From contig CM019823.1 in assembly GCA_009763385.1 (NCBI GenBank), positions 176,894,995-176,958,994 of the forward strand: a stretch of 64,000 nt of DNA. The letters run 5' to 3'. The first letter of the stretch is position 1. Each line of letters opens with the position of its first letter. The notes beneath the pieces are model-generated. The model ran no database searches, was not told the origin of the DNA, and saw nothing but the letters and a program-made list of their open reading frames with translations. This stretch comes from Coix lacryma-jobi var. lacryma-jobi. Its lineage: Eukaryota; Streptophyta; Magnoliopsida; Poales; Poaceae. Positions 11,872-26,800 of this stretch are shown piece after piece. Both the position numbers and the translations under genes were made by a program.

Positions 11872-14800
11872 CTATGCTTTAGTTGTGGTTGTTGGGCTGG
11901 CAGCGGACACGCTCTCCAGGTACCTCTCGACGACATCCAGGCCGCAGAGCTCCTTGACGACAGGCATCGTCGCCGGCACGTCCATCTGGAACGTGATGGC
12001 GGAGTTTGCTGGACCAGTGCAAACCGAGAATTCCTTTCTAGCGGCCCTGATGGCTTCCCTCATTGCACAGTGCACTGAGGAAGCTAGAAGAAGCGGAGGC
12101 TCACCCGATGCTGCAAACAAAGATCCGAAGCCCATTATGACAGGATTGCAGGCAGCAATTGTTGGTGAGTTCAAATTGCAGCTGACACAGTGTGTCAGAA
12201 TGTGAGGGGTTGAATTGTGAGAAAGGGCTCACCTTTGGAAGAGAGGACGCGCTTCTGATCACAGGCGCTGTTGATCAGCTCAACATTGAACTGCTTTGGG
12301 ATGGTGTCGACCGTGGGGATCTTGTACGTCCATGTGCCATCATGGATGACCAACCCATCAGAGTTGGTTGTGTACTCCTCATTTGTGAAGAAGCCTACTC
12401 CTTGGACGAATGCACCTTCCACCTGTGTTAATGAAGAACTATGTTTAGATGAGTAGCATATTTCCTTTGATGAAGTGATCAACAGGAGTGGTTTTTCTTT
12501 TGGAGCTGACCTGGCCCAAATCTACAGCAGGGTTCAAGCTTTGCCCACAATCATAGACAAGGTCACTCCTTAGAATTGTTGTTACTCCTGTCAGGACATC
12601 AATTTCCACCTGTAAAATTTCCAATCATGTGTCAGCATTTGGGCAGAACTGAAGCTGCAGCCTCCAACAATTTGCTTGCTAACTATGTTTTTCATGCAGT
12701 TTGGATAAGGGGTACCTCAGTAATGCCAGCTCCATAGTTTAAATAGCTTGTGAAAGTTGGATCAGGGGTCCAGTATGCATGCGCCGATAAGTTCACACTC
12801 GCCATACTTGCCTGCAAAGAAGCAACAAAATGGCATGACCAATTGAAATAAGGACAAATATTGTTCCTCAGAAAGTCAGAATCATGGGATCTCCTCACTA
12901 AATTGCTACAGCTATTGCTTGAAATTTGTTAATGTCTCGAAGGAAGGAGACAAGGATTTAAACAATTTGTTTTGTTGGCATGGTAGTGAGAAAATTGGAA
13001 TTTACAAAGCTTATCCTCACCTGAGCAATCAAGGCACTCCATTCCACTGTGCCAGCCTGAGCCTCCAGATTCTCCTTGATTGGCTTCAGCCTCTCTACGA
13101 GGACAACACACGACTGTCGAACTGCTTCACAGCTAGTTTCAGAAGTGGTGCTCCCACCAGTGAACCCTCCCTGGATCATGCTCAATGTGTCGGCCTGGAT
13201 GACCCGCACCTTGTCCAGCAGGTTTTCGCCGCCGTCAGGACACAACTGTCCCAATCCGAATGCTGCCATTTGCTTCACTTTTGTCCACAACCCTTGGCCT
13301 ATCTCAACCCCTCCGACCTCAACGGCAATGGAACCATCATTCATGATAGATACCTTGCCTGGAGTTGGCCGAAGCCTGACCTCATATGTAATTGGCACAC
13401 AAGAAATGCCACGCTTCTTCCACTTGTTGCTTCTGTTGAACTGCTCCACCATTGCAGCTCGGCGCTGGTATTCTGGAGAGCAGGCCAGCTTATCGAACAT
13501 GGTAACTAGGCTGTATGTAGAAGCTTCACCTGCACTATCTCCGAAGAACACCACAAGGCTCTCAAAGTCATGAAGGTTCTTCCTTCTTATGGTGTTAGTG
13601 TCGACTGAAAGTGCTGAGGCAACATGCTCAATGATGGCTTCAGCGATGAAAGAGCCCTGCACATCTCCAGGACCCCTCATTGCTGATTTTGATGAGACAT
13701 TTGTCTTGCAGACCTTTGTGTCAAATGCAAGGTTGCCCCAGTTGTACTTTTTGAGAGCACCTATGATAGCAAGTGGCATCGTTGGGCTCATATCCGGCGA
13801 TATTCCAGCATTGATCCCAAGATCAATGTGCAAGGCTGTGATCTTGCCATCTGACTTGAACCCAACAGAGTACTTCACCTTCATAGGATGCCGACCACCT
13901 GCCATTATCATGTCTGTCTTGCGATCGAGGTACATCCGAACTGGACGTCGTAGCTTGAATGCGGCAACTGCACATGCACATGCAACCTGACAGAGGAAAA
14001 TCACAGTCATTAACACATTTTTCCTCAATCTGATCACATTGTGAATATAAGTTCACAGTACATTGGTAACTGAAAATATAAAAGTTCATCATAAGCTCTA
14101 GTTATTTAGGACTTACATGTATTGCTTTCATTGCCTTTCCACCAAATCCTCCTCCGACTCTTCTGGTGATGAGGCGGACATTGTGAAATGGAATGCCAAG
14201 GCACTTAGCAACCACGTTTTGTGTGACCTCAGGAATTTGGCTCGAAGAATAGATGGTTATGCAGTTATCTTCATCAGGAATAGCTAGCGCCACTTGTGTT
14301 TCCATGTAGAAATAGTATTGGGATTCAAGTTTTACCTGCATAAACAGAAATGCAAAGCATAAGTTGTTTGACCTTGTGGGAAAATCAAGTACACAGCCTC
14401 TTTAAACATTAGTATAAAGTATGTACCTCCGCTGATAGAATCTTGTGATCAGCTTCAGACATTCCTTGGTTGTAATCACCAACTGGCTTAGGATCTAAAA
14501 ATGGGGGGATTTGGAAGTAGCTGCTTCTTTGGATTGCATCTTCTATTGTCAGAATTGGTGGCTGCAGATTTTCTGTGCTATACTCAATAACGGCTTGCTT
14601 TGCTGCCATGTAAGCATACTTCTGTGTTTCAGCAATCTGAGTGATAGAAAAATCAACATGATGCAGTAAGGTTGGATAGACATAAACATATAAATGGTTT
14701 TGTGAAATCTAAAGGACACTTAAGAAATATTACCACAACACCAATATTTTGACCAGCAAATTCAGCAACTGGATCTGCAAAAAGTGCTTCGTCTCCCATC

Positions 14801-17800
14801 ATTGGGAAGCTGGAACCAACATTTTGTCCACCACTAGGAATATCCTTTGCGGTGATAACTGTGATGACCTTCTGCGAAGCCAAAGATGATTTAAAGTTGA
14901 TACTCTTTACATGGGCATGAGGGTGGGTGCTATAGATAAATGCTCCATAGAGGCAATCTTTGGGAGAAGGGATATCATCAACGTACACAGCTTCCCCTGT
15001 GTCAGTAAAAGGAAAATGTTCAGGGGTGAAGCCTATTGGACAGTTCAGCGCTGACTAAAATTAGTGCGGTAGAAATGAACAGAAGGACCATTATATGATT
15101 TCTTTGCGGAGTATGCTGAAGAAAAAAGTCATGACGATCTTATGAACATGTTTATTTGTGTATTGGTTAATTGGAAATAAGATTGTATACCTGAAGCTTG
15201 GATCTCTGCCCCGGCTTTCTTAATTGGCTTGCCAACTGGCTTGTATTCATCAGTGAAAAACATTTCTTGTCTTGATCGTATTGGCAAATCATTGCTGTCA
15301 AACTTAAGATGCTTCTCCGGTGAGTGCTCAACGGCACTGTTTGTGGCTCCATTACTATATGATCCATTGGGTCCATTAACCTTTGCTGATTCATTCAAGC
15401 TGTTGGCAAGGGAAGATAGGAAGGTAAACAAGAAACTGACAGCCAAGCTGATTCTATACTCAGGATGTGTTGTGCCTTCGGATGGTTTAACGGTCCCTTT
15501 AAGCAACCGAACAGCTTTAAGTATAACAGACGAGCTCACTGTTTTGCCTTTCAGGTAATCCTCAACTTTCCTAGCTCTAATAGCATGATCAGCTCCATAC
15601 GCACCGAATGCCAGACATATATCCTGAATGAGATGGTCCCTTGATGCTGCATCCACTGAAGTCCTTGCCAAGAAAGCTGAATTGACGTATGAGACAGCAT
15701 TGCCAAGTGGACGAGGTGCTGCTCGGAAAGTCTCAAAGGTCATGCCATCTGAACTCCAATAGGGAATAAATATGCTCAGCAGTAGGGTTCCAGAATCACA
15801 TGGAGGCTGCTGCAAGAATTCCTCCAAGGCGAGGCAAAGCCTTTTGGAAGTTACCTGGATTGTGACCATTGAACCTGCAGCTAGTAGTACAGTTGCAATG
15901 TCTGAGGGAAATTGCAACCGTTGTGCCATTATGATGTTTCCACCTATGGTTGCTGTGTTCCGAACAAATGGAGAAGCCACTTTGTTCAGGTGATCTGCAA
16001 TCTTTTTGAAAACCACATTTTCATCTGACAACACCTCAATTGCTTTAGAGATGGACACAACTGATCCAAGCTCAACCCCCTTGCTGCTTCTGTTGATGAC
16101 TGAAAGCTCTGGGATCTCTTTGATGTCAATGTACTTGTCATGAAGGTCCTGATCCTTGTACACCCCAGACCCAGTGTTTGAAGCTACTATCTTCACAGAA
16201 TTTTCATCAAAGGAGCTAGATTGAAACAGTCTGTGAAGCTCGTCAATGCTCTTAGGACGGTACCAGCCATCGTCACAAACAGGAACTGGAGCACTGTTAA
16301 CCTGCTCAATTGAGGACTTTATCTCAGATTTGAGAAACTCAGGGAAAGTGCAGACAGCACCACTGTTGTAGACTGGCAGCTTGCTGACATCTGCAGGCTC
16401 ATCACCCTTCTTCCAGAAGCAGTTGAGGCCCAGGTCCTCAAGATCAACGTCGGCTGCGAAGCTCTTGCAGGCGTCAACGATGGGCCTATACCCAGTGCAC
16501 CGGCACAGGTTGCCGGAGACAGCCTTCTCAGCCTCTGAGGAAGTGAGCTTGGAGAAGCCTGCTGGCGGGGCAGGCCGGTCGGCCGCCTTGTCGGCTTTGA
16601 CAAGCGCAGAGAAGATGGACATGCACATGCCAGGCGTGCAGAAGCCGCACTGGGAGGCGTGGAAGCCGGAGAGGCGCTGCTGCACGGGGTGGTAGCCATC
16701 CTTGGTGTTCCCAATGCCCTCACTGGTGGTCACCGAGCAGCGGTCCACGCTATGGAGCAGCGTCAGGCAGGAGCTCGCTGAGAACTCGGTCACCTCGTGG
16801 GTGGCCGGGTCGTACTTTGAGACAAGCAAAACACATGCACCGCAGCCACCTGTGCCACAATGTAAAATTGGAAAAACGGCAAGAGGTTAGATTCCTTTTC
16901 CCCCCTAAGCACGCTGAAAATTTGTGGATCATTAGATTGGCATAAAAAAATAATGCAAGTTGCTTACAGGCTGCAGTTACTGTTACTGATGTGTTCGTTA
17001 CATATCTGAGACCTAACCACCTCGGACCTAACGTGCAGGGAGGGTGTAAAGGTGCTAATTTGTCATGGAACGTCGCAATAATTGAGCCTGGCATTTGGAG
17101 ATCTTGCGTACTTGATGATGTACAGAAAACGGAAGGGGGGACAAAAAGGTTTTGGCCCTACTGCCTAGAAAGTGTTACGTACCAACTTTTCGTGCTTTTG
17201 CTGGTGTTTTGATGATAGTTTTTTTTTTGGTGAAAAGATCTGATAATAGTATACATGACGAAAACCTGAAGAGCAGAAATTAAAAACAGAGTAAACTTCA
17301 ACCTAGGTTCTGTGACTGTATTGTTTGCTTCTTTATTTAGTTTCTCCGTCTGTTCTCGGGTGTTTTGATAAGAAACACTACCGGAGACGGGCTCTTTGCC
17401 GAGCGTCCGTCGCTTTGCCGAGGGCTAAAACACGGGCACTCGGCAAAGGGCCAACCCTCGGCACCATACGAAACTCGGCGACAATTCCTACGCCGAGGGT
17501 CTGACTCTCGGCGATGTCTGGCCCTCGGCAAAGAAACCCTATGCCGAGAGCCGAACCCTCGGCGTAGAATGCACCTCGGCAAACGTAACCCTCGCAAACG
17601 GCTCCCCTGCGCCGTTACCTTTGCCGAGAGCCCTCTGTTAGGCTCTCGGCAAAGGTTTGAATTTTTTTTTTGGTAAACTCTATGCCGAGAGCCCTGACCC
17701 TGGCTCTCGGCATAGGTGCTCTTTGCCGAGGGCTTTAGGAAGCTCTCGGCAAAGCATATATATATTTTTTTGTTTTTTGCTCCTAATTTTTTCTGTGGCC

Positions 17801-20800
17801 TTGCTACAGTACTACAAGCCAAGATTTCAAATTTGGTGTGTTTTCCATAAATCTTGCTATATTTCGCGTATTTTCTTTAATTTAATGTTTTTTTCCGCGG
17901 GACGTACGTTTGAACTGCAGGTGCATGAAATAATGAAACTCAGCGATTCGAAAAATGGTATTCATTCTTCAGAGGGTATTTCGACACCGTATCCAGGGAC
18001 AGGCGCGGAGACTCGACCGTCTCGTGCACGAGAAACAGCAACCAAGTTGCGTGATATTGGATTTAAAATTATTAAAAATACAAACGAAGTCAGAAAATCA
18101 TGAAAGGCGCGGAGACTCGACCGTCTCGTGCACGAGAAACAGCAACCAAGTTGCGTGATATTGGATTTAAAATTATTAAAAATACAAACGAAGTCAGAAA
18201 ATCATGAAAATGGACGGGTGACCTTGACATCACATGTAGAGGCTATGAAATTTTTTTGGGAATGTTTGGAGCAAGTGGTGGCGCAAGATGGTTGAAACCC
18301 TGAGATCTCCGGATAGCCTCACATGCGATGATATGCCGAGATCTCATGATTTCAACCATCTTGCGCCACCACTTGCTCCAAACATTCCCAAATTTTTTTC
18401 ATAGCCTCTCCATGTGATGTCAAGATCACCCGTCCATTTTCATGATTTTCTGACTTCGTTTGTATTTTTAATAATTTTAAATTCAATATCACGCAACTTG
18501 GTCGCCGTTTCTCGTGCACGAGACGGTCGAGTCTCCGCGCCTGTCCCTGGATACGGTGTCGAAATACCCTCTGAAGAATGAATACCATTTTTTGAATCGT
18601 TGAGTTTCATTATTTCATGCACCTGCAGTTCAAACGTACGTCCCGCGGAAAAAATCATCAAATTAAAGAAAATACGCGAAATATAGCAAGATTTATGGAA
18701 AACACACCAAATTTAAAATCTTGGCTTGTAGTACTGTAGCAAGGCCACAGAAAAAATTAGGAGCAAAAAACAAAAAAATATATATATGCTTTGCCGAGAG
18801 CTTCCTAAAGCCCTCGGCAAAGAGCACCTATGCCGAGAGCCAGGGTCAGGGCTCTCGGCAAAGAGTTTACCAAAAAAAAATTCAAACCTTTGCCGAGAGC
18901 CAGACCAACCGACTCTCGGCGAAGTTTGCGTCTTTGCCGAGAGCCGCCCGATCCGGCTCTCGGCATAGGCTTCAACACTTAAAAAAACGGCTCGCGGGGC
19001 GGCTGCCCGCGCGCGCACACACACACTCACGCACACCGCCGCGCCCGGCTCGCCCTCCACACCCCCGCCACGCCACCGTCCGTCCCTCGCCCTCTTCCGC
19101 CCCCCCGCCCCCTCCTTCCCTCGCCTCCTCCTCCCCTCTCCTCCTTCCCGGCCCCCCCTCCCTCCCCGGCCTTCCCCTCTCCCTCAGCCTCGCTTCCTCC
19201 TCCCGCGCCCTTCCCTGCCCCCTCCCCCCCTCCCTCCGCCTCTCCTCTCCTTCTTCCCTCGCTCGCCCTCCTGGCTTCCTCCGAGCCCTCCTCCGGTTCG
19301 CCCGCTCTCCCCTTCGTGCCTCTCCCCCCCTCCCCCCCCTTCTCTGCCCCGCTCCTTCACCTCCTCTCCCTCCCCGCTCGCCCCCGCCCCCTCCTCCTCG
19401 CCCCCTCCTTCCCCATCCCCCGCCTCCCCTCGCCCTCCGCTGCCCGGAGCAGGAGGAGAGGAGGAGGAGAGGAAGAGGAGGAGGAGCCCCCCGCCGGCCT
19501 TGTCCTGCGCGTCCCCTCCCCTCTCGCCCGGCCACTCCACCCGTTGGATAGGAGGAAGAAGACGACTGCCTCGCTGTGCCCCCTTTGTTCGCTCATCGGT
19601 CGTCGTCGATTGGGCTGTCTGTAAGTCGTCCTCGATCGCCCCATCGTCATTGCACATGTGCCTTGTGTATGTAGTAGTAGTAAGTAATTGTTAGTAGTAG
19701 TAGTAGTAGTTAGTAGTTTGATAGTAGTAGTGGTATGTGTGTGGATGTCGGCCATCGTGCCGCATATATGTGGATGTCGGCCATCGTGCCGTTGTTTCTT
19801 GCAGGTTTCGAAACCTCACCGTGCAGGGGAGGTTCTGCCGAAATTTCTAATTGATACTACTTTTTTGTCTTTTCTGTAGGAGGAGGACCTGTCAGGGCCA
19901 AGCCGGAGATCCTCGGCGACCTCGATCATCTTCGTCGTCGTCGCGGGTCTGCCTGCACCGCTTCGCCTCGCCACTGCACCGACTCGCCACTGCGCCGCTA
20001 ACCTGACTCCACCGGCACCCTAGGTATAAATAACGTCTCCTCCCAGAAAGGGTCGTAGGTCATTGAACCCAGTTAGGCGTCTCCCGTCCGAAAGAGATAC
20101 GGCTGGAGGTATGCAGGTCTCTGCATATCGATAACCGTATCTATTTCGTATTGTCCACGTTACTTGGACAGCCCGCAGATGCGTCGATGAGGCTAGTTCC
20201 CATGGTCTGGCCCGATTCGAGATGGAGTTTCTTCTGCATCACCTCCCTGTTGTTCTCCTCCGGATACACACTCTCCCTACAGGGACGTGTATCTTGAGAA
20301 CATCGGGGAGGTGCTGCCGAATTCTGTCTCGGCTCGGGGCAGACAATGGGAACTGGCCTCATCGACGCATCCGCGGGTGGGATTAGGACCTATCCTCACC
20401 TATTAGATGATAGTAGCATGGAAGTACTCGGAGGTAGATATGTAAGTACTCTGATGGATGACAGTAGGATGATGACCGTCAGTGGATGTACTCGGGCCGT
20501 AGAAGCAGAATTGATTTCACCGATGAATGGTTGCGCAAGACAGATGCTTTCGTGAACAATGCATTTGGCGCGGCTCGGCGAGGAGAGATCAAAGTGTTGT
20601 GCCCATGCAGCAGATGTGGGAACCGGAGAAGGCAAGACAAGGAGAACATGGCTAAACATCTTGTGAACAATGGATTCACGCCGGACTACACCCGGTGGAT
20701 CTACCATGGTGAAGCACATCGTTTGAGAGCGGAGGCAGTGCGACCACGTCTGGAGGACTTTGATGCTGATGCGGGGGTAGCAGACATGTTAGATGACTTC

Positions 20801-23800
20801 CAAGAAGCACAGTACGCTGAAGGACGTACGGAGGAGGAGATGGAGAAGACCGCAAAGGCGTTTTACGAGATGATGTCTTCGGCACAGAAACCCCTTCACG
20901 ATCGGACAACAGTTTCTCAACTGGATGCCATTGGCCGTGTGATGGGGTTCAAGTCCCAGTTCAACCTGAGTCGAGATGCGTTCGATGGTATGTTGGCCCT
21001 ATTTGGTAGCATGCTTCCGGACGGCCACATATTGCCAAAGAGCCAGAAACTGCTTCGTGCCCTGAAGATGCCGTATGAGAAGATACATGCTTGTCCAAAT
21101 GGGTGCGTCCTCTTCAAGAAAGATCTCACGGATGCAGTTACTGTCCGAAGTGTAAAGCATCGAGATACATGGAGGTAGACGATGGTGAAGGCCCGAAGAG
21201 GCAGCTTTCTATCCCCATGAAAGTCCTGCGTTACCTGCCGTTCACACCGAGGATCCAACGTCTCTACATGACCGAGGAATCCGCGAAACAGATGACATGG
21301 CACAAACAGGGTACCCGATACAATCCTGAGAAGTTGGTCCATCCTGCCGATGGTGAAGCATGGGCCCACTTCGATCGCATCCATCATGACAAAGCTAGAG
21401 AGGCTCGTAATGTTCGTGTTGCGTTTGCAACGGACGGTTTTCAATCCCTATGGACTCATGGCTGTCCCGTACACCTGTTGGCCCGTCTTCGTTATCCCCC
21501 TCAATCTCCCCCCCGGCGTCCTATTTCAACGTCATACTGTCTTCTTGTCATTGATAATTCCTGGACACCCGGAGAATAACATGGGTGTGTACATGGAGCC
21601 TCTGATTGATGAATTGGAAACTGCTTGGAATGAAGGGGTATTGACATACGACCCGAGCTTCAAGGTCTAACTTCACAATGCACATCTGGTACCAGTACTC
21701 ACTGCATGACTACCTGGCATATGGGATATTTGTGCCTGGTGTGTCCATGGCAAGTTCTCATGCCCGGTTTGTAAGACAACTACGAGATTTATCTGGTTGA
21801 AGAAGGGTGGCAAGTATTCGGCGTTCGACCAACATCGACAATTCCTGCCTCTTGACCATCCTTTCAGACGGGACACCAAGAACTTTACCAAAGGTGTCGT
21901 GGTGAGAGATCCTTCACCTCGGATGCTGACCGGTGCCGAGGTTCATGCTCAGATAGATGCTCTCCAGTTCAGTTCAACGAAACAGACGGTCGTTTTGCGG
22001 GGTATGGTCAGGAGCATATGTGGACTCATAAGTCAGGCTTGGAAAGACTCCCTTATTATGACGATCTTCTTCTGCCACATAACATTGATGTAATGCACAC
22101 TGAAAAGAACATCGCTGAGTCGCTTTGGGGAACACTCATGGACACTGAAAAGTCCAAGGACAACCCTAAGGCTAGACTAGACGTGGCACTGTTGTGCGAT
22201 AGACCAAAGCAAGAGATGCTGCCCTCCTCAGCCTGGCAGGAGATGGACACGGCCCAAGGTCGATTTCGTCTTGGGCAGGCCACAAAGGAAAGAAATACTT
22301 CAGTGGATCCAGACATTGACATTCCCTGATGGATATGCAGCGAATCTAACAAGAGGAGTCAACTTATCTACTCTGCGAGTCCTAGGGATGAAGAGTCATG
22401 ACTTCCACGTATGGATCGAACGGCTTTCTTCCGGCGATGGTTCGAGGCTATGTTCCTGAGCCTATGTGGGTTGTCCTGGCAGAGTTGAGCTATTTCTTCC
22501 GCCAGCTATGTGCCAAGGAGATATCTCGGTCCGTCATTGATGACTTGGAGAAAGCTGCACCTGTGTTGCTCTGTAAGCTGGAGAAAATCTTTCCACCAGG
22601 CTTCTTCACTCCGATGCTTCATTTGATCGTACACCTCCCAAATGAGGTTCGAATGGGAGGGCCTGTGCAATGGCGTTGGTGCTTTCCAGTCGAGAGAAAT
22701 ATGAAGACTCTTCGCAAGAAATGTAGAAACAAAGCCAAAATTGAGGCTTCCATTGCAGAGGCATCCATTCTGGAGGAGGTGTCCAACTTCACTGAAGAAT
22801 ACTACTCTGAGAACCTTCCTAGCGTGCATAATCCACCCCCTCGTTACAATGCTGGAGAAAATGAATCGAGTCTTAGCCTTTTTCGAGGTCAACTCGGCAC
22901 GACAAGTGGATCCACAGTTAAGCAGTTGAACTATGAAGAGTGGCGAAAGATCATGCTATACGTGCTTACCAACCTTGATGAGCTGGACCCGTACATGGGG
23001 TAAGTTGTTATCTATCTTCATCCAATTCATCGTCACTTTCCAACACCATTCTTTTTGTTTCGTACAGTGAATTTCTTCATTTGTTCTCGAATGGACCAAG
23101 GCCTCTTTCTGATGCGGCAGCTGAAACCCTAATTGCAAATGGTGCGGGGCAAGGGAGGCCTGATTTCATTTCTTGGTTCCGACAAAGGTACCGTCCTACC
23201 AAGGTCGTACTTAGTCTAACGTTCCAACTTGCTCTTACGTTCTGACCGTATAACGATATATCTTGCGTCGCCTTGCAGGCTCAAACCGATGCGTCTATGA
23301 GCCAAGAGCTGAGACAGGTTGCAAAAGGCTTTGACCGTAGGGTCAAGTCATTTAACGGTTACGACGTGAATGGATTTCGCTTCCACACATCAAGCTACGA
23401 GCAGAGTCGGCCCAATCGAAAAACCACAAATAGCGGTGTTTGTACTCCCAGGCAATGACAACCGTGACTACTATGGAAGAATTGAAGAAATATACGAACT
23501 TTCATTTCACGGTGAAAAGCCTTTGAAGACTGTCATGTTCAAATGTCATTGGTTCGATCCTGGAAGAACGAGACTGACACCTAATCTTGGGCTAGCCGAA
23601 ATTCGACAGGATTCTGTCTATCCAGGCTCCGATGTGTATATTGTGGCTCAACAGGCCACGCAGGTTTATTACACGCCATACGCGTGCAAAAGCAAAGAGC
23701 ATCTCTTGGGTTGGTATATTGTGCACAAGATATCACCACATGCTAAACTACCTCTCCCCAATGATGAGGATTATAACTTCAACAAAACAACGTATGATGA

Positions 23801-26800
23801 CGGTGAGTTCTTTCAAGAATCTGGGTTGCAAGGGACGTTCACGATAGACTTAACCGAAGCGATGGAAATGGAAGTAGAGAATGATGACGAGGACGCTGGG
23901 GATGAGGTGGTAAATGCGAAGGACTAGAAATGCTAGAACAATTCCGTTTAGGCCAAGCAAATGAAGACGACGACCTGTCTTCGGATACTGAGGAGTACTT
24001 AGACATGGTTGACAGTGATGAGGAGACTCATGCTTCGGCTGATCCGGATGATCCAGATTATTTCTAATACATGTAATATTATGTTATATTTTTAGGATCT
24101 ATTGTTTTATTTATATTGCATATATTTGGTTATGTTATTTCTAATACAACATTGTTTGTTCTTTTTAATGCAGGAGGTCGAGGCAAGATGCCGGGAGGAC
24201 GTCAGAGGCGGTTGAGTTGGTTGTACCGCAGCTCGCAGCAGGCCGACGGGCCCTCGACGAGGAGTGGCCGCTGCCGGAGGGAGCCGTCTCCACAGGAGGA
24301 GGAGGAGGAGGTCGAGGAGGAGGTGCCGGCCACGCCCGAGGCCCAGCGGCAGGAGGAGGCACCATTGGCCGAGGAGGCAGAGGAGGAGGACGAGCAGGAG
24401 GAGGACGAGGCGGACGGGTGTTCGGGTGCCTCAGGGGTGTCCACGCCCTACTTGAGAGGTCCCGCCAGCCTCCCAGCGTTGCCGCCACGTGCCCGACGCC
24501 CAGTGATCACGCCCATCGGACAAAAGTACATGTTCTAACTACCTGTTCGTACGATGAGACTCAAAATAGAAATAGAAGCTAATAATCTTTTTTAATCACT
24601 TGTGCAGGTCATGGGACTTTGTGGGGCCTAAAGGCCGCAAACCCAACGGCATCCTAGGTCTCTTGTGCTGCGAGCACTACCCCGTCATAGTACAATATGC
24701 CGGAGGCACGAGCCGGCCTACACCACTTGACCACTACAAACGCGTCCCCCGACCCAGACTTCCCCACAAGGCGGCGCGGGTTAGAGCGGAGCTGTGGGTA
24801 ATTCTTCGTCAAACAATATCAAATTCATCATATTTTTTCTTTAATTACTGTCTCGCCTCATATTGTGTCTGTATGCAGAACTACTTCAAGTGCGAGCCGG
24901 GGAAGGAGGCAGTGGCGGAGGTGACGGCTACCCGGGCTTGTAGGAAGCTCGTCACCGACATGATCTACGAGGCGAGACTGCAGCCCATCATTACCTACAA
25001 CGCCACGGTCTTGGCCACGAGGGTGACGAAGGCCTAGGCGAGAGGCATGACGTTGGGCCGGGCACAGTTCTTGCAGGTAAGTGATTTCTTTTGAGATTAA
25101 GCTTTTGGTACTTTTCATCTGACGCTTAGACGTGAAATACTTGATGATGTGCAGATGATCCTCCAATGGTGCCAGTCGTTTCCCGAGTGCTGAGAGATGA
25201 TCGTGGACCGGTGGCTATCCGAAGAGTGGGTGGCCCACCACGCCGAGGCCCGGGAGGCGCGTCTGCAGATGCCAGGTGTACCACACCACCAGGGCAACCG
25301 CAACCTCGCCGAGTACGCACAAGCTTGGGTACGTGAAAGACTTTCAATTCCCTCGATCAAGATGTTGCCTGATTGCTAATCATCTTGTTGTCTTCCTCGC
25401 AGTCGGAGGCACACGGTGGCCAGCCTTGCGGCACGGTGGTGGCATACGCCATGTCCCACAAGGGCAAGGCCACGGCAGCGGAGACCTCCTACAACCCTGA
25501 CGATCCCCCGACGCGACACGCCACGCGTACACCCTCCAGCGTCCACTCCCGCCTCACTGACTACTCAGAGGCGGCAAGGGCGGTCCATGGGGACGACATT
25601 GATCCCGCCACCGCGGACTTGGACGGGAGCATCGTCATGATGATTGGAGGAGGGAAGAAGCACGGGCGGTTCTGGCTTGGCGACGGCGTCATCGACAGGC
25701 CCTCCACTCCCACTCTATCCCAGCTCCGAGCACAGAGCACGAGCGGGAGCGTTCCCATACGCCACGCCCGTCGCCTACGCAGTCGCGGGTCGCCGAGCTC
25801 GAGGTTATTTCTATTTAACTCATCGTACATTGATCTTTAAATGTTTGCATTGTTCTAACATTCACTTTGTATTATCGCAGGCCCGCCTGGAAAGAGAAAG
25901 GCAGGAGCGTCAGGTGTCTGAGACCCAGATGCGGTCACAGATGTCGGCCCAGATGGAGGCTCAAGCTAAGCAGATGGCGGAGCTCATCGCCTTCATGGCC
26001 TCCCAGGGCATGGCCGTGCCTCAGACGCTCATGGCTCCTCCACCGCCGCCTCTGGACCCCGGAGCTACTCCTGTGAGTATCAATACTTCAGTGTTTCATT
26101 TATTTCATTCCTTTCTGACATGACCTTTTGCAGCCTCCTCCGTCAGAAGGTTCGAACAACCGCCACGCTCCTGGAGGAACCCGACCGGGGTCAAGCAGGT
26201 GGCAGTTCTCAGGGGTGGCCCGGTTGGCCGGGGGTGTAGTAGATCTCCTCGTGTGTCACTGAAGTCTCATGTTGTTGAACTATGTGATGTGAACTATGTG
26301 ATTGAGGACATATATGTTATTGAACTATGTGATGTGATATATATATAGTTCTGTGACGTGAAATGTGATATATATGTGATATGTGATGAATGTGATATAT
26401 ATCTGTGTGATATCGTCGGAGAAAAGGAAAAACAGAACTGTAAAACAAAAAAATGAAATTTACCAGCTTTGCCGAGGGTGGCTCTCGGCAAAGACGCCCT
26501 TTGCTTGCCGAGGGCTATGACCATAACCCTCGGCAAAGCTGGGGAGACTGAACGTAATTTCCAAGGCTTTGCCGAGGGCTTTGGTCATAGCCCTCGGCAA
26601 AGGGCGTCTTTTGCCGAGAGGCGGCTAAGCTAGCCCTCGGCGAAGAGGGCCCAAATTTTTTTTTCAAAATTTCTTTGCCGAGAGCCGACCCTGCATAACC
26701 CTCGGTACAGAAAAACAATAATAAAAAATTTTTATCCGTTTGCCGAGAGCCGGACTCTCGGCAAATCTAACGCCTTTGCCGAGAGTCGGTTTAGCCCTCG

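Noticed and set aside
18721..19660. Long proline/arginine-rich reading frames on both strands (up to 276 codons)
   Set aside because: They lie in C/T-rich low-complexity leader sequence with no conserved domain; long frames are expected at this composition.
24202..24488. Ser-rich minus-strand frame opposite the second CACTA gene
   Set aside because: Shadow of Glu-rich codons in the plus-strand exon.
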